Source: UBA9676 sp036522155
Lineage (GTDB): Bacteria > Actinomycetota > Actinomycetes > Streptosporangiales > Streptosporangiaceae
Direction of reading: 5' to 3'
Assembly: GCA_036522155.1 (NCBI GenBank)
Contig: DATDGI010000390.1
Location: forward strand, 1-45,212
DNA: 45,212 nt
Of the stretch, positions 1 through 7,044 are shown in pieces. Numbering within the stretch: the first letter of the stretch is position 1; each line of letters begins with the position of its first letter. Position numbers and translations under genes: made by a program. The notes under the pieces were generated by a model. That model had not been told where the DNA came from, searched no databases, and saw only the letters and a list, made by a program, of their open reading frames with translations.

Positions 1-336
1 CCACCAGGACCCGGTGCGGCCCGGACCGCGGGGGTCGTGGTGCCCGAACTGGCGGGCCGGCTGGACGGCGTGGCTGTCCGGGTACCGGTCGAGGACGGCT
101 CGCTGACCGACCTGGCCGCGGTGCTGGACCGGGAGGTGACGGCCGTGGAGGTCAATGCCGCGTTCGAGCAGGCGGCCACCGGCCGCCTCGCCGGGGTGCT
201 GCGCTACAGCACCGATCCCCTGGTGTCCAGGGACATCATCGGCGACTCCGCCTCGTGCGTCTTCGACTCCCCGCTCACCCAGGCGGCGGGCAGCCTGGTC
301 AAGGTGTTCGGCTGGTACGACAACGAGTGGGGCTAA
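1..336 (+). pseudogene. gap: Glyceraldehyde-3-phosphate dehydrogenase, 3' part, with premature stop
   Basis: C-terminal catalytic-domain part of a type I GAPDH, the glycolytic enzyme oxidising glyceraldehyde 3-phosphate with NAD(P) and phosphate; the 5' part lies outside the window. The frame is open from base 1. Visible family landmarks are the VVVPELAGRLDGVAVRVPV stretch, the DPLVSRDIIGDSASCVFD stretch and WYDNEWG. In normal GAPDHs WYDNEWG is followed by Tyr and a C-terminal helix (YSNRLxDL-like). Here TAA stands in the Tyr position (334-336), and the same frame then continues TRRLADLAAIVGTRR to TGA at 382-384. The last 16 or so residues are therefore cut off by one nonsense codon (TAC/TAT to TAA). 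Family assignment is firm; whether the shortened enzyme works is unknown. A sequencing error is the alternative explanation. Confidence 0.85.
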
Positions 337-386
337 ACCCGCCGGCTGGCCGACCTGGCCGCGATCGTCGGCACCCGGCGCTGACC

Positions 387-425
387 GCGGACCTTTAGTC
401 AGGTCGGCGGGGACCTTTGGCCGTG
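387..425 (+). promoter_or_regulatory. Two tandem DosR/DevR-like boxes upstream of the SQR gene
   Basis: GCGGACCTTTAGTCAGG (387-403) and GGGGACCTTTGGCC (409-422) are two near copies about 20 bases apart, both resembling the known DosR/DevR box (TTSGGGACTWWAGTCCCSAA). They lie 35-70 bases before the ATG at 459. I infer hypoxia- or NO-responsive control of the sulfide genes downstream. Confidence 0.5.
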
Positions 426-458
426 GCGGGCGCCGGTGCCGGGCCCGAGGCTGGAATC

Positions 459-1721
459 ATGATCAGCCGAATCGTCATCCTGGGCGGCGGGACCGGGGGC
501 ACGCTGGCCGCTAACCGGCTGCGCCGCGAACTCGGCGCCAGCTGCCAGATCACCGTGGTGGACACCGACGGCGACCACGTGTACCAGCCGGGGCTGCTGT
601 TCGTGCCGTTCGCCCGGGTACGGCCGGACCGCCTGGCCCGGCCACGGGCCCGGCAGTTGCGCCGCGGCATCAGCTACCACCAGTGCCCGGCCGACCACGT
701 CGACATCGGGGCGCGCCAGGTTCACCTGGCCGACGGCACGGTGCTGCCCTACGACGCGCTGGTGATCGCCTCCGGGGCGGCGCTGCTGCCCGGGGAGACC
801 GAGGGCCTGCCCAGGGCCATGGCACAGGGCAGGGCGTTCACCTTCTACGACCTGGCCGGCGCGGTCGCGCTGCGCGAGGCGCTGGCCGGTTTCAGCGGCG
901 GCCGGATCGCGGTCAACGTGGTCGACCTGCCGATCAAGTGCCCGGTTGCCCCGCTTGAGTTCTGCTTCCTGGCCGACACCTACTTCCGGCAGCGGGGCAT
1001 CCGCGACCGGGTGGAGCTGACCCTGGTCACCCCGCTGGACGGGGCCTTCACCCGGGCCATCGCCAGCCGCGAGCTGGGCGGCCTGCTCGACCGAAAGGGG
1101 ATCGGGCTGGTCACCGAGTTCAACACCGGCGAGGTGGACGCCAGCGCCGGGCGGCTGGTCTCGTTCGACGGCCGTGACGTGAGCTTCGACCTGGCGGTGG
1201 TGGTGCCCATCCACGGCGGGCAGCCCTACGTCGGCCGGTCACCGGGCCTGGGCGACGCCCTCGGCTTCGTCCCGGTGGACGAGCACACCCTGCAGTCCAA
1301 GGCGAGCCCAGACATCTTCGCCATCGGTGACGCCGCCGACCTGCGGGCCTCCAAGGCCGGCTCGGTGGCCCACTTCGAGGGCGAGATCCTGGCCGCCAAC
1401 ATCGCCAGCTTCCTGGCCGGGCAGCCGCTGAGCGCGAGCTTCGACGGGCACACCAATTGCTTCATCGAGAGCGGGGCGGGCAAGGCGCTGCTGATCGACT
1501 TCAACTACGCGACCGAGCCGGTGCCGGGCCACTTCCCCGGCCCCATCGGCCTGCCGCTGCTGAAGGAGTCCCGCCTCAACCACGCCGGGAAGCTGGCATT
1601 CCAGTGGCTCTACTGGCACATGCTGCTGCCCGGCCGGGATATCCCCGGCATACCGGCCGGCATGACGCTGGCGGGCAAGCACGTGCCGGCCGCCGGGCCG
1701 GATCACCAAGTGACGAGCTAG
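459..1721 (+). CDS. Sulfide:quinone oxidoreductase-like FAD flavoprotein
   Basis: 420-residue FAD-dependent oxidoreductase of the sulfide:quinone oxidoreductase (SQR) group, which oxidises sulfide to sulfane sulfur and passes electrons to the quinone pool at the inner face of the membrane. The N-terminal Rossmann motif is ILGGGTGGT. ALVIASGA and the second FAD contact IFAIGDAADL follow in order. Cysteines at positions expected for SQRs are seen in IKCPVAPLE and TNCFIESG. The C-terminal half (FNYATEPVPG, ESRLNHAGK, WLYWHMLLPG) is typical of the membrane-associated tail. ATG 459 was chosen over the upstream GTG 417 because GAGG lies 8 bases before it and the Rossmann strand starts there. It heads an SQR/DsrC-like/DsrE-like cluster, which supports a sulfur role. 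A related disulfide-reducing flavoprotein cannot be excluded. Confidence 0.85.
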   Translation: MISRIVILGGGTGGTLAANRLRRELGASCQITVVDTDGDHVYQPGLLFVPFARVRPDRLARPRARQLRRGISYHQCPADHVDIGARQVHLADGTVLPYDALVIASGAALLPGETEGLPRAMAQGRAFTFYDLAGAVALREALAGFSGGRIAVNVVDLPIKCPVAPLEFCFLADTYFRQRGIRDRVELTLVTPLDGAFTRAIASRELGGLLDRKGIGLVTEFNTGEVDASAGRLVSFDGRDVSFDLAVVVPIHGGQPYVGRSPGLGDALGFVPVDEHTLQSKASPDIFAIGDAADLRASKAGSVAHFEGEILAANIASFLAGQPLSASFDGHTNCFIESGAGKALLIDFNYATEPVPGHFPGPIGLPLLKESRLNHAGKLAFQWLYWHMLLPGRDIPGIPAGMTLAGKHVPAAGPDHQVTS

Positions 1722-1731
1722 GGAGGCTGAC

Positions 1732-2049
1732 ATGTCCAGCATGGTTTACGCGGGCACCGAGGTCAGCGTCAACGACGAGGGTTTCTTCACCGACCCGGAG
1801 CAGTGGCGGGAAGACATGGCGCCGGAGATCGCCCGGGAGGCTGACATCGAGACATTGACTGACCGCCACTGGCAGGTCATCAAGTTCATGCGGCACGAGT
1901 ACGCGGATAAGGGGACCGGGCCCAGCGTGCGCGCGCTGAGCAAGATCTCCGGCGTGAGCATCAAAGAACTGTACGAACTCTTCCCCAAGGGGCCGGCCAA
2001 GCTCGCCGCGAAGATCGCCGGCATCCCCAAGCCCCGCGGCTGTATCTGA
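1732..2049 (+). CDS. DsrC/TusE-family sulfur carrier protein with a single C-terminal cysteine
   Basis: 105-residue DsrC/TusE family protein. These small proteins carry sulfur on a cysteine at the penultimate position. The C-terminus PKPRGCI has that cysteine, and FPKGPAKLAAKIAGIPKP matches the flexible arm. True DsrC proteins have a second cysteine 11 residues upstream; here that position is Ala (in KLAAKIAG), so the protein is of the single-cysteine TusE/RspA-like type. The start is supported by GGGAGG at 1721-1726, which overlaps the SQR stop, implying translational coupling. It would accept sulfur from the SQR or DsrE2-like partner, or act as a regulator; the sequence cannot decide. Confidence 0.85.
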   Translation: MSSMVYAGTEVSVNDEGFFTDPEQWREDMAPEIAREADIETLTDRHWQVIKFMRHEYADKGTGPSVRALSKISGVSIKELYELFPKGPAKLAAKIAGIPKPRGCI

Positions 2050-2068
2050 ACAGAAGGGACGGTGTGTC

Positions 2069-2557
2069 ATGCCTGGCGACAGCACGGCAGCAACCGGCAA
2101 GATCGAGAAAGTCTCCATCATCTTGTCCAAGGGCTCCCTGGAGGGCATCTACCCGGCGCTGATCATGGCGAACGGCGCCCGCGCCGAGGGCATCGAGGCG
2201 AACCTGTTCTTCACCTTCTTCGGCTTGGACGCCATCCACAAGACCCGCCATGAGCACATCAAGCTCGCCACCGTCGGCAACCCAGCGCTGCACCTGGCCA
2301 CCTGGGCCGGTGGTCTGCCCGGCGTGTCGTCGGTGATGACCCATTACATGGCACACAAGATGGGCCAGTTCGACATCCCCTCCATCCCCGAATTCATCGA
2401 GATGATCGCCGACACGGGCGCTGGCCTGTACGGCTGCAAGGCGTCGGTCGACCTGTTCGGCTTGACCAGGGATGACTTCATCGACCAGGTCAAGGACATC
2501 ATCACCGTGGGCGAGTTCTACGACCTCGCCGCCGGCGGCCAGATCATCTTCACCTAA
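2069..2557 (+). CDS. DsrE/DsrF/DrsH-like (DsrE2-type) sulfurtransferase
   Basis: 162 residues of the DsrE2-like family, which relays sulfane sulfur through a conserved cysteine, often near sulfide-oxidising or Hdr-like genes. The fold begins VSIILSKGSLEGIYPALIMA and contains FFTFFGLDAI, as in annotated DsrE/F/H-like proteins. The likely sulfur-bearing cysteine is in LYGCKASVDL near residue 118. It is hydrophobic in places, and the DsrE2 group is often membrane-associated. The ATG is preceded by AAGGGACGG. It lies 19 bases after the DsrC-like gene in the same direction, completing an SQR-DsrC-DsrE2 operon. Confidence 0.85.
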   Translation: MPGDSTAATGKIEKVSIILSKGSLEGIYPALIMANGARAEGIEANLFFTFFGLDAIHKTRHEHIKLATVGNPALHLATWAGGLPGVSSVMTHYMAHKMGQFDIPSIPEFIEMIADTGAGLYGCKASVDLFGLTRDDFIDQVKDIITVGEFYDLAAGGQIIFT

Positions 2558-2589
2558 GCGAGTGCGCCGAGGTGGCCGGCGCGGGACCG

Positions 2590-2834
2590 TGTGGGAACGT
2601 GAACTCGACCGCCGCCGACGGTGGTGTGGCAGAGATGCTGCAGGTGCTCGTGGGCTATGTCAATGACGTCGGCATCCTGGTGCGCTGGTCGGTGATCACC
2701 GGCGATGCCTCAGCGCCGAAACCGTCCAGGACATCCTGATCACAATCGGCGTGCTGGACGGCGCCGCGCCCGGCACCCCGGCCAGCTTTACCCGCTGCGA
2801 GCTAATCTCACGGTGCGGTCACAGTCGGGCCTGA
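2590..2834 (+). pseudogene. Relic of a TreT-like GT4 glycosyltransferase
   Basis: Two short in-frame pieces in different frames resemble trehalose-synthase-type glycosyltransferases. Frame 1 (2599-2706) reads VNSTAADGGVAEMLQVLVGY then VRWSVITGD, matching the family's N-terminal NSTAxGGGVAEML and RWxVIxGD pattern. Frame 3 (2709-2795) reads LSAETVQDILITIGVLDG then APGTPASFTR, which resembles a segment from much further along the same family. An internal deletion with frame loss would explain the join. No start signal or complete domain remains. The assignment comes from pattern memory of the family, not from a search. Confidence 0.5.
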
Positions 2835-2837
2835 TGG

Positions 2838-3254
2838 TCAGCGAACCACCAGGACTGGCCGGTCGGAGAGGTATATCACCTTGTGAGCGGTGCTGCCCAG
2901 CACCAGGCCCGTCAGATCGCCGCGCCCCCGCGAGCCCATCACGATGATGTCGGCATCGTGGGCGCGGGCCGCGCTCACGATCTCCCGCGCCGCTTGCCCG
3001 TAGATCGTATCCCGCACTTCGTAGTGAGCCTTGATGCCCGCATCGTCCAGCTTCTGCGCGGCGCGCTCCGCCACCGAGTGCGCTTCCGCTCCCAACTCGA
3101 TCGGGTAGAACCCGCCACGGCCGATGAATTCCTTCTCCTGAAGGTGCAGGACCCAGAGCTCACCGTGGGACAGCGATGCCATCGCCTGCGCGGCCTCAAT
3201 TACCCTTTCGGCGGCGTCCGACTGATTCACCGCCACCAGCAGCCTGTCGTACAT
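2838..3254 (-). CDS. Universal stress protein (UspA family)
   Basis: 138-residue single-domain universal stress protein. The N-terminal strand YDRLLVAVNQSD and the ATP-binding loop GSRGRGDLTGLVLGSTAHKV (G-x2-G-x9-G-S/T type) indicate an ATP-binding Usp. ATG 3254 is preferred to the upstream GTG 3263 because GGAAGG sits 9 bases before the ATG but directly abuts the GTG. A DosR-like box lies about 80 bases upstream (3331-3344). Usp genes are common members of DosR-type dormancy regulons, which fits the neighbours. Substrate and exact role are unknown. Confidence 0.9.
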   Translation of the reverse strand: MYDRLLVAVNQSDAAERVIEAAQAMASLSHGELWVLHLQEKEFIGRGGFYPIELGAEAHSVAERAAQKLDDAGIKAHYEVRDTIYGQAAREIVSAARAHDADIIVMGSRGRGDLTGLVLGSTAHKVIYLSDRPVLVVR

Positions 3255-3329
3255 TGGATTCACCCTTCCTCAGCTGTTTCGGACGTTTCTGGATAACAGC
3301 AGGATCGGATTCCGGAAGCCCAATCCCTA

Positions 3330-3345
3330 GAGCCGAAAGTCCCGC
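3330..3345 (-). promoter_or_regulatory. DosR/DevR-like box upstream of the Usp gene
   Basis: On the minus strand, positions 3343-3331 read GGGACTTTCGGCT. The left half is a perfect DosR half-site (GGGACT-TT) and the right half is degenerate. It is 77 bases upstream of the Usp start at 3254, in the right orientation. Confidence 0.4.
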
Positions 3346-3399
3346 CTGAGCAAGGCGTGAGGCCTGGCGGCCGTGTTTTCGACCCGAGATGACGCGAGG

Positions 3400-3720
3400 T
3401 CAGTTCGGGCTTGTTGCCCTGGTCACGGCGATGGCGGCCAGCTTCTCGCCCCATTCCTGGGCGCGATCCTCCTCGCCCGGCCGTAGCGTGTTGTCCGTGC
3501 TGACCAGGAAGCTCTCGGGCTCGGCGATGAGCGCGAGTCCGTGACGCTCCAGTAGCCCGCTAGCGTTCAGGCTGGAGGCACTCGTCGCCGCCATCCAGCC
3601 ATTGCGCCTGGAGTACTACGAGCTGTTCTCGCGTGTGTTCGTCACCCAGGGCCGACCATTCAAGCCATGGCACGTGCCGACGGCGACCGACCACGGCGCG
3701 ATCGTTCAGCAAAAAAGTTG
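3400..3720 (-). other. Intergenic stretch with possible decayed coding fragments
   Basis: No complete gene is recognisable between the Usp promoter and 3733. On the minus strand one frame reads LGDEHTREQLVVLQAQWLDG (about 3640-3580), then another reads LLERHGLALIAEPESFLVST and EEDRAQEWGEKLAAIAV (about 3560-3420). Both have protein-like composition, suggesting a frameshifted relic, but I do not recognise the family. Elsewhere in this stretch I see nothing. Confidence 0.25.
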
Positions 3721-3732
3721 CCGTGCTCGGCG

Positions 3733-3975
3733 TCAGGGGGCGGCATCTGGGTCGGCGGGCTGCCGTACCGACACCGCAACTGACGCTTTGAGCACCAGAC
3801 CCGGTGACAGCTCTGCTCGGGCGCCGAGCAGGCGACGTGCCCCGTCGGCTGCCGCGGCCAGCACCACGTCCTTCACCTTCCCGCCGTACGCATACGCCAC
3901 GATCCTGGGGCGAGTCAGATCCGCCCGGACCAGTAGCAGGCGGCGGCGCCCGCCCGCGGGCACGTTCAGGGACAC
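3733..3975 (-). CDS. Possible hypothetical protein, start uncertain
   Basis: The frame is open from 4116 down to the stop at 3733 and looks coding by third-base GC: SLNVPAGGRRRLLLVRADL, then RPRIVAYAYGGKVKDVVLAA and GARAELSPGLVLKASVAVSV. I do not recognise the family. The upper part contains a perfect hairpin (4002-4033) and the first ATG (4116) lies inside a DosR-like box, so translation probably does not begin there. GTG 3975 is the first in-frame candidate below the hairpin, but no clear ribosome binding site precedes it. It could be the remaining 3' end of a decayed gene. Confidence 0.3.
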   Translation of the reverse strand: MSLNVPAGGRRRLLLVRADLTRPRIVAYAYGGKVKDVVLAAAADGARRLLGARAELSPGLVLKASVAVSVRQPADPDAAP

Positions 3976-4001
3976 CCGCGGCGCGAAGCCGTCGCGCGCA
4001 A

Positions 4002-4033
4002 GTCGGCCACCCTGGCGTACCAGGGTGGCCGAC
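4002..4033. terminator. Perfect 14-bp stem hairpin with 4-nt loop
   Basis: GTCGGCCACCCTGG (4002-4015), loop CGTA, CCAGGGTGGCCGAC (4020-4033). It lacks a T-run on either side. It could be an intrinsic-like terminator of a GC-rich genome, or a protein binding site or mobile-element scar. Confidence 0.45.
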
Positions 4034-4106
4034 GGCCGATGGCGGTGGCAGGGCGATGACCCTGCTGGCGCAGGCGATCCGCAGCCATGCCCTAGGCCCC
4101 CGCCGG

Positions 4107-4126
4107 GCCGGGACATACGTCCCTGG
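4107..4126 (+). promoter_or_regulatory. Perfectly palindromic DosR/DevR-like box
   Basis: GGGAC (4110-4114) ATAC GTCCC (4119-4123) reproduces both half-sites and the 4-base spacing of the DosR consensus. It lies 53 bases before the small ORF at 4176, which is followed 11 bases later by the second Usp gene. This is the best DosR-like site in the window. Confidence 0.6.
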
Positions 4127-4175
4127 CAGCGCCCGCTGCACGCTGGCGATCATCGGGTAGTGAGGAGGCACCGCC

Positions 4176-4313
4176 ATGAGCTTCAACGTGCAGCCGCGCG
4201 AACCGCATCGTAAGGGCGTAGGGCCCGCCCTTGCCGGCCCATGGACCCTGGGCGGCCATGTCCTGCCGGGCAACGCTAGAAATGCGGCTGCCATGGCCGG
4301 CAGCCCAGCATAA
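4176..4313 (+). CDS. Small 45-residue ORF upstream of a universal stress protein
   Basis: ATG 4176 is preceded by GAGGAGG (4162-4168), one of the strongest ribosome binding sites in the window. The 45-residue product begins MSFNVQPREPHRKGVGPALA, has no predicted membrane segment and matches no family I know. It ends at 4313, 11 bases before the Usp start, whose own site GGAGG follows the stop. It lies between the palindromic DosR-like box and the Usp gene, so it would be transcribed with it. It could be a genuine small stress protein or a leader ORF. Confidence 0.45.
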   Translation: MSFNVQPREPHRKGVGPALAGPWTLGGHVLPGNARNAAAMAGSPA

Positions 4314-4324
4314 GGAGGCAGGCA

Positions 4325-4753
4325 ATGCCTGGTATCACGGTTGGGATCGATGGATCCGATCACTCCGTTAAGGCGCTGGAATGGGCCGTCAAGGAAGCGG
4401 CGATCCAGCACACCCCCGTGACGGTCCTCACGGTGCATTCGGTGCCAATGGACGGGTGGACCGGCGGCCCCATCATCCTCCCGGTAGATGCCGCCGACCT
4501 GGAGCGTGCGCGCCAGGCCGCGGAGGAACTAGCTCTCAAGGTGACCAGCCAGCTTGGCGACGCCCAGCCGGCCTCGGTCACGGTGCGCGCGGTCAATGGC
4601 TACCCCGCCGGCGAACTGATTGAGGCATCCCGCGACGCCGACCTGATGGTCGTCGGGTCCCGCGGCAGCGGCGGCTTCGCGAAGCTCATGGTGGGCTCGG
4701 TCAGCAGCCAGGTCGTGCATCACGCGCACTGCCCGGTCGTGGTGGTGCGGTAA
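4325..4753 (+). CDS. Universal stress protein (UspA family)
   Basis: 142-residue Usp. It opens ITVGIDGSDHSVKALEWAV, carries NGYPAGELIEAS in the second half and the ATP loop GSRGSGGFAKLMVGSVSSQV near residues 112-131, and ends in CPVVVVR. The start has GGAGGCAGGCA immediately upstream. A DosR-like box is about 200 bases upstream and a strong terminator lies 27 bases after the stop, so the small ORF and this gene form a two-gene unit. It is distinct in sequence from the Usp at 2838-3254, not a recent duplicate. Confidence 0.92.
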   Translation: MPGITVGIDGSDHSVKALEWAVKEAAIQHTPVTVLTVHSVPMDGWTGGPIILPVDAADLERARQAAEELALKVTSQLGDAQPASVTVRAVNGYPAGELIEASRDADLMVVGSRGSGGFAKLMVGSVSSQVVHHAHCPVVVVR

Positions 4754-4779
4754 CACAAGTTCCCCGGCACCCCCCAGCA

Positions 4780-4808
4780 GCGCCCCGGGCCGTTCCATCC
4801 CGGGGCGC
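4780..4808 (+). terminator. Terminator hairpin after the second Usp gene
   Basis: GCGCCCCGGG (4780-4789), 9-base loop, CCCGGGGCGC (4799-4808): a perfect 10-bp GC stem 27 bases after the Usp stop, without a pronounced T-run. Confidence 0.6.
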
Positions 4809-4990
4809 TCCAATGCTGCGCGGAGGGCGCTGGAAGTGAGACCATGATCGACCACGCGACTTTCGTTATGTATCCATATCTCGACCGTCAGCTGCGGTCA
4901 TGGACGCTGGCCGCCGGCGTGGAGGGGACCTGACGGTGACCCGGAACCGCGGCCTGTGGGGCCAAGCTGGCAGAGGGGCCGTGAGGCCGG

Positions 4991-5896
4991 ATGAGGATCG
5001 TCGCCGCGCTCGGCGGGAACGCCCTGCTGGAACGGGGCGAGACGCCCGACTCCGACATCCAGGAGGCCCACGTCGCCAAGGCGGGGCTGGCGCTCGCGCC
5101 GCTGGCCCGGGCGCACGAACTGGTGATCACCCATGGGAACGGGCCGCAGGTCGGCCTGCTGGCGCTGGAAAGCGCCCGCGACCCTAGCCTGTCCCGGCCC
5201 TATCCGTTCGACGTGCTCGGGGCGCAGACGCAGGGGATGATCGGGTACTGGCTCGTCCAGGCGGTCCAGAACGCCCTGCCCGGCCGCCAGCTTGCTTGCC
5301 TGCTCAGCCGGACCGTGGTCAGCCCGGACGACCCCGCCTTCACCCATCCCACCAAGTTCGTGGGCCCAGTCTACGGCGAGTCCCGGGCGCGGCGGCTGGC
5401 CGCGGCCCACGGCTGGCAGGTCCGCCAGGACGGCAGCCACTGGCGGCGGGTGGTCCCCTCGCCCGAGCCACAGGAACTGCTCGACCTGCCCAGCGTCACC
5501 GTGCTGCTCGGCGCCGGCGTCATCGTGGTCTGCTCGGGCGGCGGTGGTGCCCCGGTGATCAGGGACGGCGCAGGCACCCTGCGCGGGGTGGAGGCGGTCG
5601 TGGACAAGGATCTGACCGCCGCGCTGCTCGCCCAGGCGGTGCACGCCGACGCGCTGCTGCTGCTCACCGACGTCGAGGCCGTGCATGACGGGTTCGGCAC
5701 CGCACAGGCCCGGCCGATCCGCCGGGCGACCCCGGCCCAGCTGCGCGACCGCTCGTTCCCGGTCGGCTCCATGGGGCCCAAGATCGAGGCCGTCTGCCGG
5801 TTCGTCGAAGCGACCGGGAAGATGGCCGCGATCGGGCAGCTGGCCGACGCCCAGGCACTGCTCCGCGGGGAGGCCGGCACGCTCGTCACGCCGTGA
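4991..5896 (+). CDS. arcC: Carbamate kinase
   Basis: 301-residue carbamate kinase of the amino acid kinase fold. It makes ATP from carbamoyl phosphate, releasing carbamate (ammonia and CO2). Diagnostic stretches are IVAALGGNALLERG at the N-terminus, HGNGPQVGLLALE, LGAQTQGMIGYWL, GAGVIVVCSGGGGAPVI, VDKDLTAALLA and the C-terminal GSMGPKIEA. Length is normal. The ATG has GAGG 4 bases upstream. No arginine deiminase or ornithine carbamoyltransferase gene is nearby, so the carbamoyl phosphate source is not visible. Its position between Usp and Acg genes suggests a role in anaerobic ATP supply. Confidence 0.93.
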   Translation: MRIVAALGGNALLERGETPDSDIQEAHVAKAGLALAPLARAHELVITHGNGPQVGLLALESARDPSLSRPYPFDVLGAQTQGMIGYWLVQAVQNALPGRQLACLLSRTVVSPDDPAFTHPTKFVGPVYGESRARRLAAAHGWQVRQDGSHWRRVVPSPEPQELLDLPSVTVLLGAGVIVVCSGGGGAPVIRDGAGTLRGVEAVVDKDLTAALLAQAVHADALLLLTDVEAVHDGFGTAQARPIRRATPAQLRDRSFPVGSMGPKIEAVCRFVEATGKMAAIGQLADAQALLRGEAGTLVTP

Positions 5897-5912
5897 GCTG
5901 ACGGCGATGGCA

Positions 5913-5943
5913 TTGGTCCTCCTAATCGGGACCAACGCCCCTA
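5913..5943 (+). promoter_or_regulatory. Inverted repeat and DosR-like box before the Acg gene
   Basis: TTGGTCC (5913-5919), 9-base gap, GGACCAA (5929-5935) is a perfect inverted repeat. GGGACCAACGCCCC (5928-5941) also fits a degenerate DosR box. It sits 35-60 bases before the ATG at 5977. Confidence 0.45.
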
Positions 5944-5976
5944 CCAGCCGGCCGCGCCTAGCGCCATGGTGTGGGC

Positions 5977-6999
5977 ATGAAACAGCCGAACCCCTCACCG
6001 GTCCCCGAGACCGAGGCGCCCGGCTGCCCGCCACCGGCGGTGGTAGCCGAGCTGCTCCGGACGGCCGCCCTGGCGCCGTCAATGCACAACACCCAGCCCT
6101 GGCGGTTCGGGTTCGTCCGCGCCAGCCAGACGATCGAGCTCTACGCGGACCCGTCCCGGATGCTGGGTCACAGCGACCCGCACGGGCGCGCGGTGCACAT
6201 CGCGTGCGGCGCGGCCCTGTTCAACCTGCGGCTGGTGGTCGCAGTGGTGGCGGGCCGCGAACCCGTGGTCAGGCTGCTCCCGGACGCCGCGGAGCCGATG
6301 CTGCTCGCCGCGCTCCGGCTGGGCGGCGCGCACCGGGCCAATCAGGCCGAGGAAGAACTGCACGCCGCCATTCCGGAGCGGCACACCAACCGGCAGCCGT
6401 TCAGCAACCGGCCGGTGCCGCCGGGTGTGCTGGCCGAACTGCTGGCGGCGGCCGCGGCCGAAGGCGCGACCCTGCACCTGCCCGACCACATCGAGACCGC
6501 CAGGCTGCTCTACCTGGCGCGGGACGCCGAGCGTGGCCTGATGACCGACCCCGCCTACCGCGCCGAACTGGCCCGCTGGGCCGGCGGGGCCAGGGACCGT
6601 GACGGCATCCCCGACTCCGCGCTCGGCCCACGCGACCCGGGTGGCCCGACGCCCGTCCGCGATTTCCAGCCAGACCGGCCCCCGCCCGCCAGGTATGCCT
6701 GGTTCGAGGACAGCCCGCAGATGGCCGTGCTGTCCACCGCCGGCGGAACCCGGGCGGACTGGCTGCGCGCGGGCCAGGCCCTGCAGCGTGTCCTGCTGAC
6801 CGCCACCTCCCACGGCATCGCCGCCAGCCCGCTCACCCAGCCGCTGGAAACCGCTGACGCCTGGCTGGTCCGTGACCCGCGGGCCAGCAACGACATCCCG
6901 CAGATGATCCTGCGGCTCGGCTACGGCCTGCCCGTCCCGGCCACGCCCCGCCGGCCCATCTCCGAGATTCTTAACGAGCCGCGCGCGCCACTGCCGTAA
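5977..6999 (+). CDS. Acg-family nitroreductase-like FMN protein
   Basis: 340-residue member of the Acg group of nitroreductase-fold flavoproteins, known as DosR-regulated proteins in mycobacteria. Family marks are LAPSMHNTQPWRF near residue 32 and the tandem-fold organisation, with the second half containing WLRAGQALQRVLLTATSHGI and LRLGYGLPVPATPRRP. Members bind FMN but often lack normal nitroreductase activity because of a lid over the cofactor; a flavin storage role has been proposed. ATG 5977 is preferred to GTG 5971 because the protein after it is colinear with the family; the ribosome site is weak. It follows arcC by 80 bases, with a DosR-like box between. Confidence 0.88.
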   Translation: MKQPNPSPVPETEAPGCPPPAVVAELLRTAALAPSMHNTQPWRFGFVRASQTIELYADPSRMLGHSDPHGRAVHIACGAALFNLRLVVAVVAGREPVVRLLPDAAEPMLLAALRLGGAHRANQAEEELHAAIPERHTNRQPFSNRPVPPGVLAELLAAAAAEGATLHLPDHIETARLLYLARDAERGLMTDPAYRAELARWAGGARDRDGIPDSALGPRDPGGPTPVRDFQPDRPPPARYAWFEDSPQMAVLSTAGGTRADWLRAGQALQRVLLTATSHGIAASPLTQPLETADAWLVRDPRASNDIPQMILRLGYGLPVPATPRRPISEILNEPRAPLP

Positions 7000-7044
7000 C
7001 CCGGCCCGGCCAAGACCACCCACCCCAGTTCCAGCTACACAACA

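Noticed and set aside
334..336. Recoding of the GAPDH stop as selenocysteine or pyrrolysine
   Set aside because: The codon is TAA, which is not used for either; a point mutation or sequence error is simpler.
3560..4438. 292-codon minus-strand frame covering the second Usp promoter
   Set aside because: Mixed low-complexity sequence through hairpin, DosR-like box and small ORF; no family features as a whole.
4860..4990. A DosR-like box before carbamate kinase (GGGGACCTGACGGT near 4922)
   Set aside because: Only one half-site is good and the symmetry is poor; not strong enough to list.
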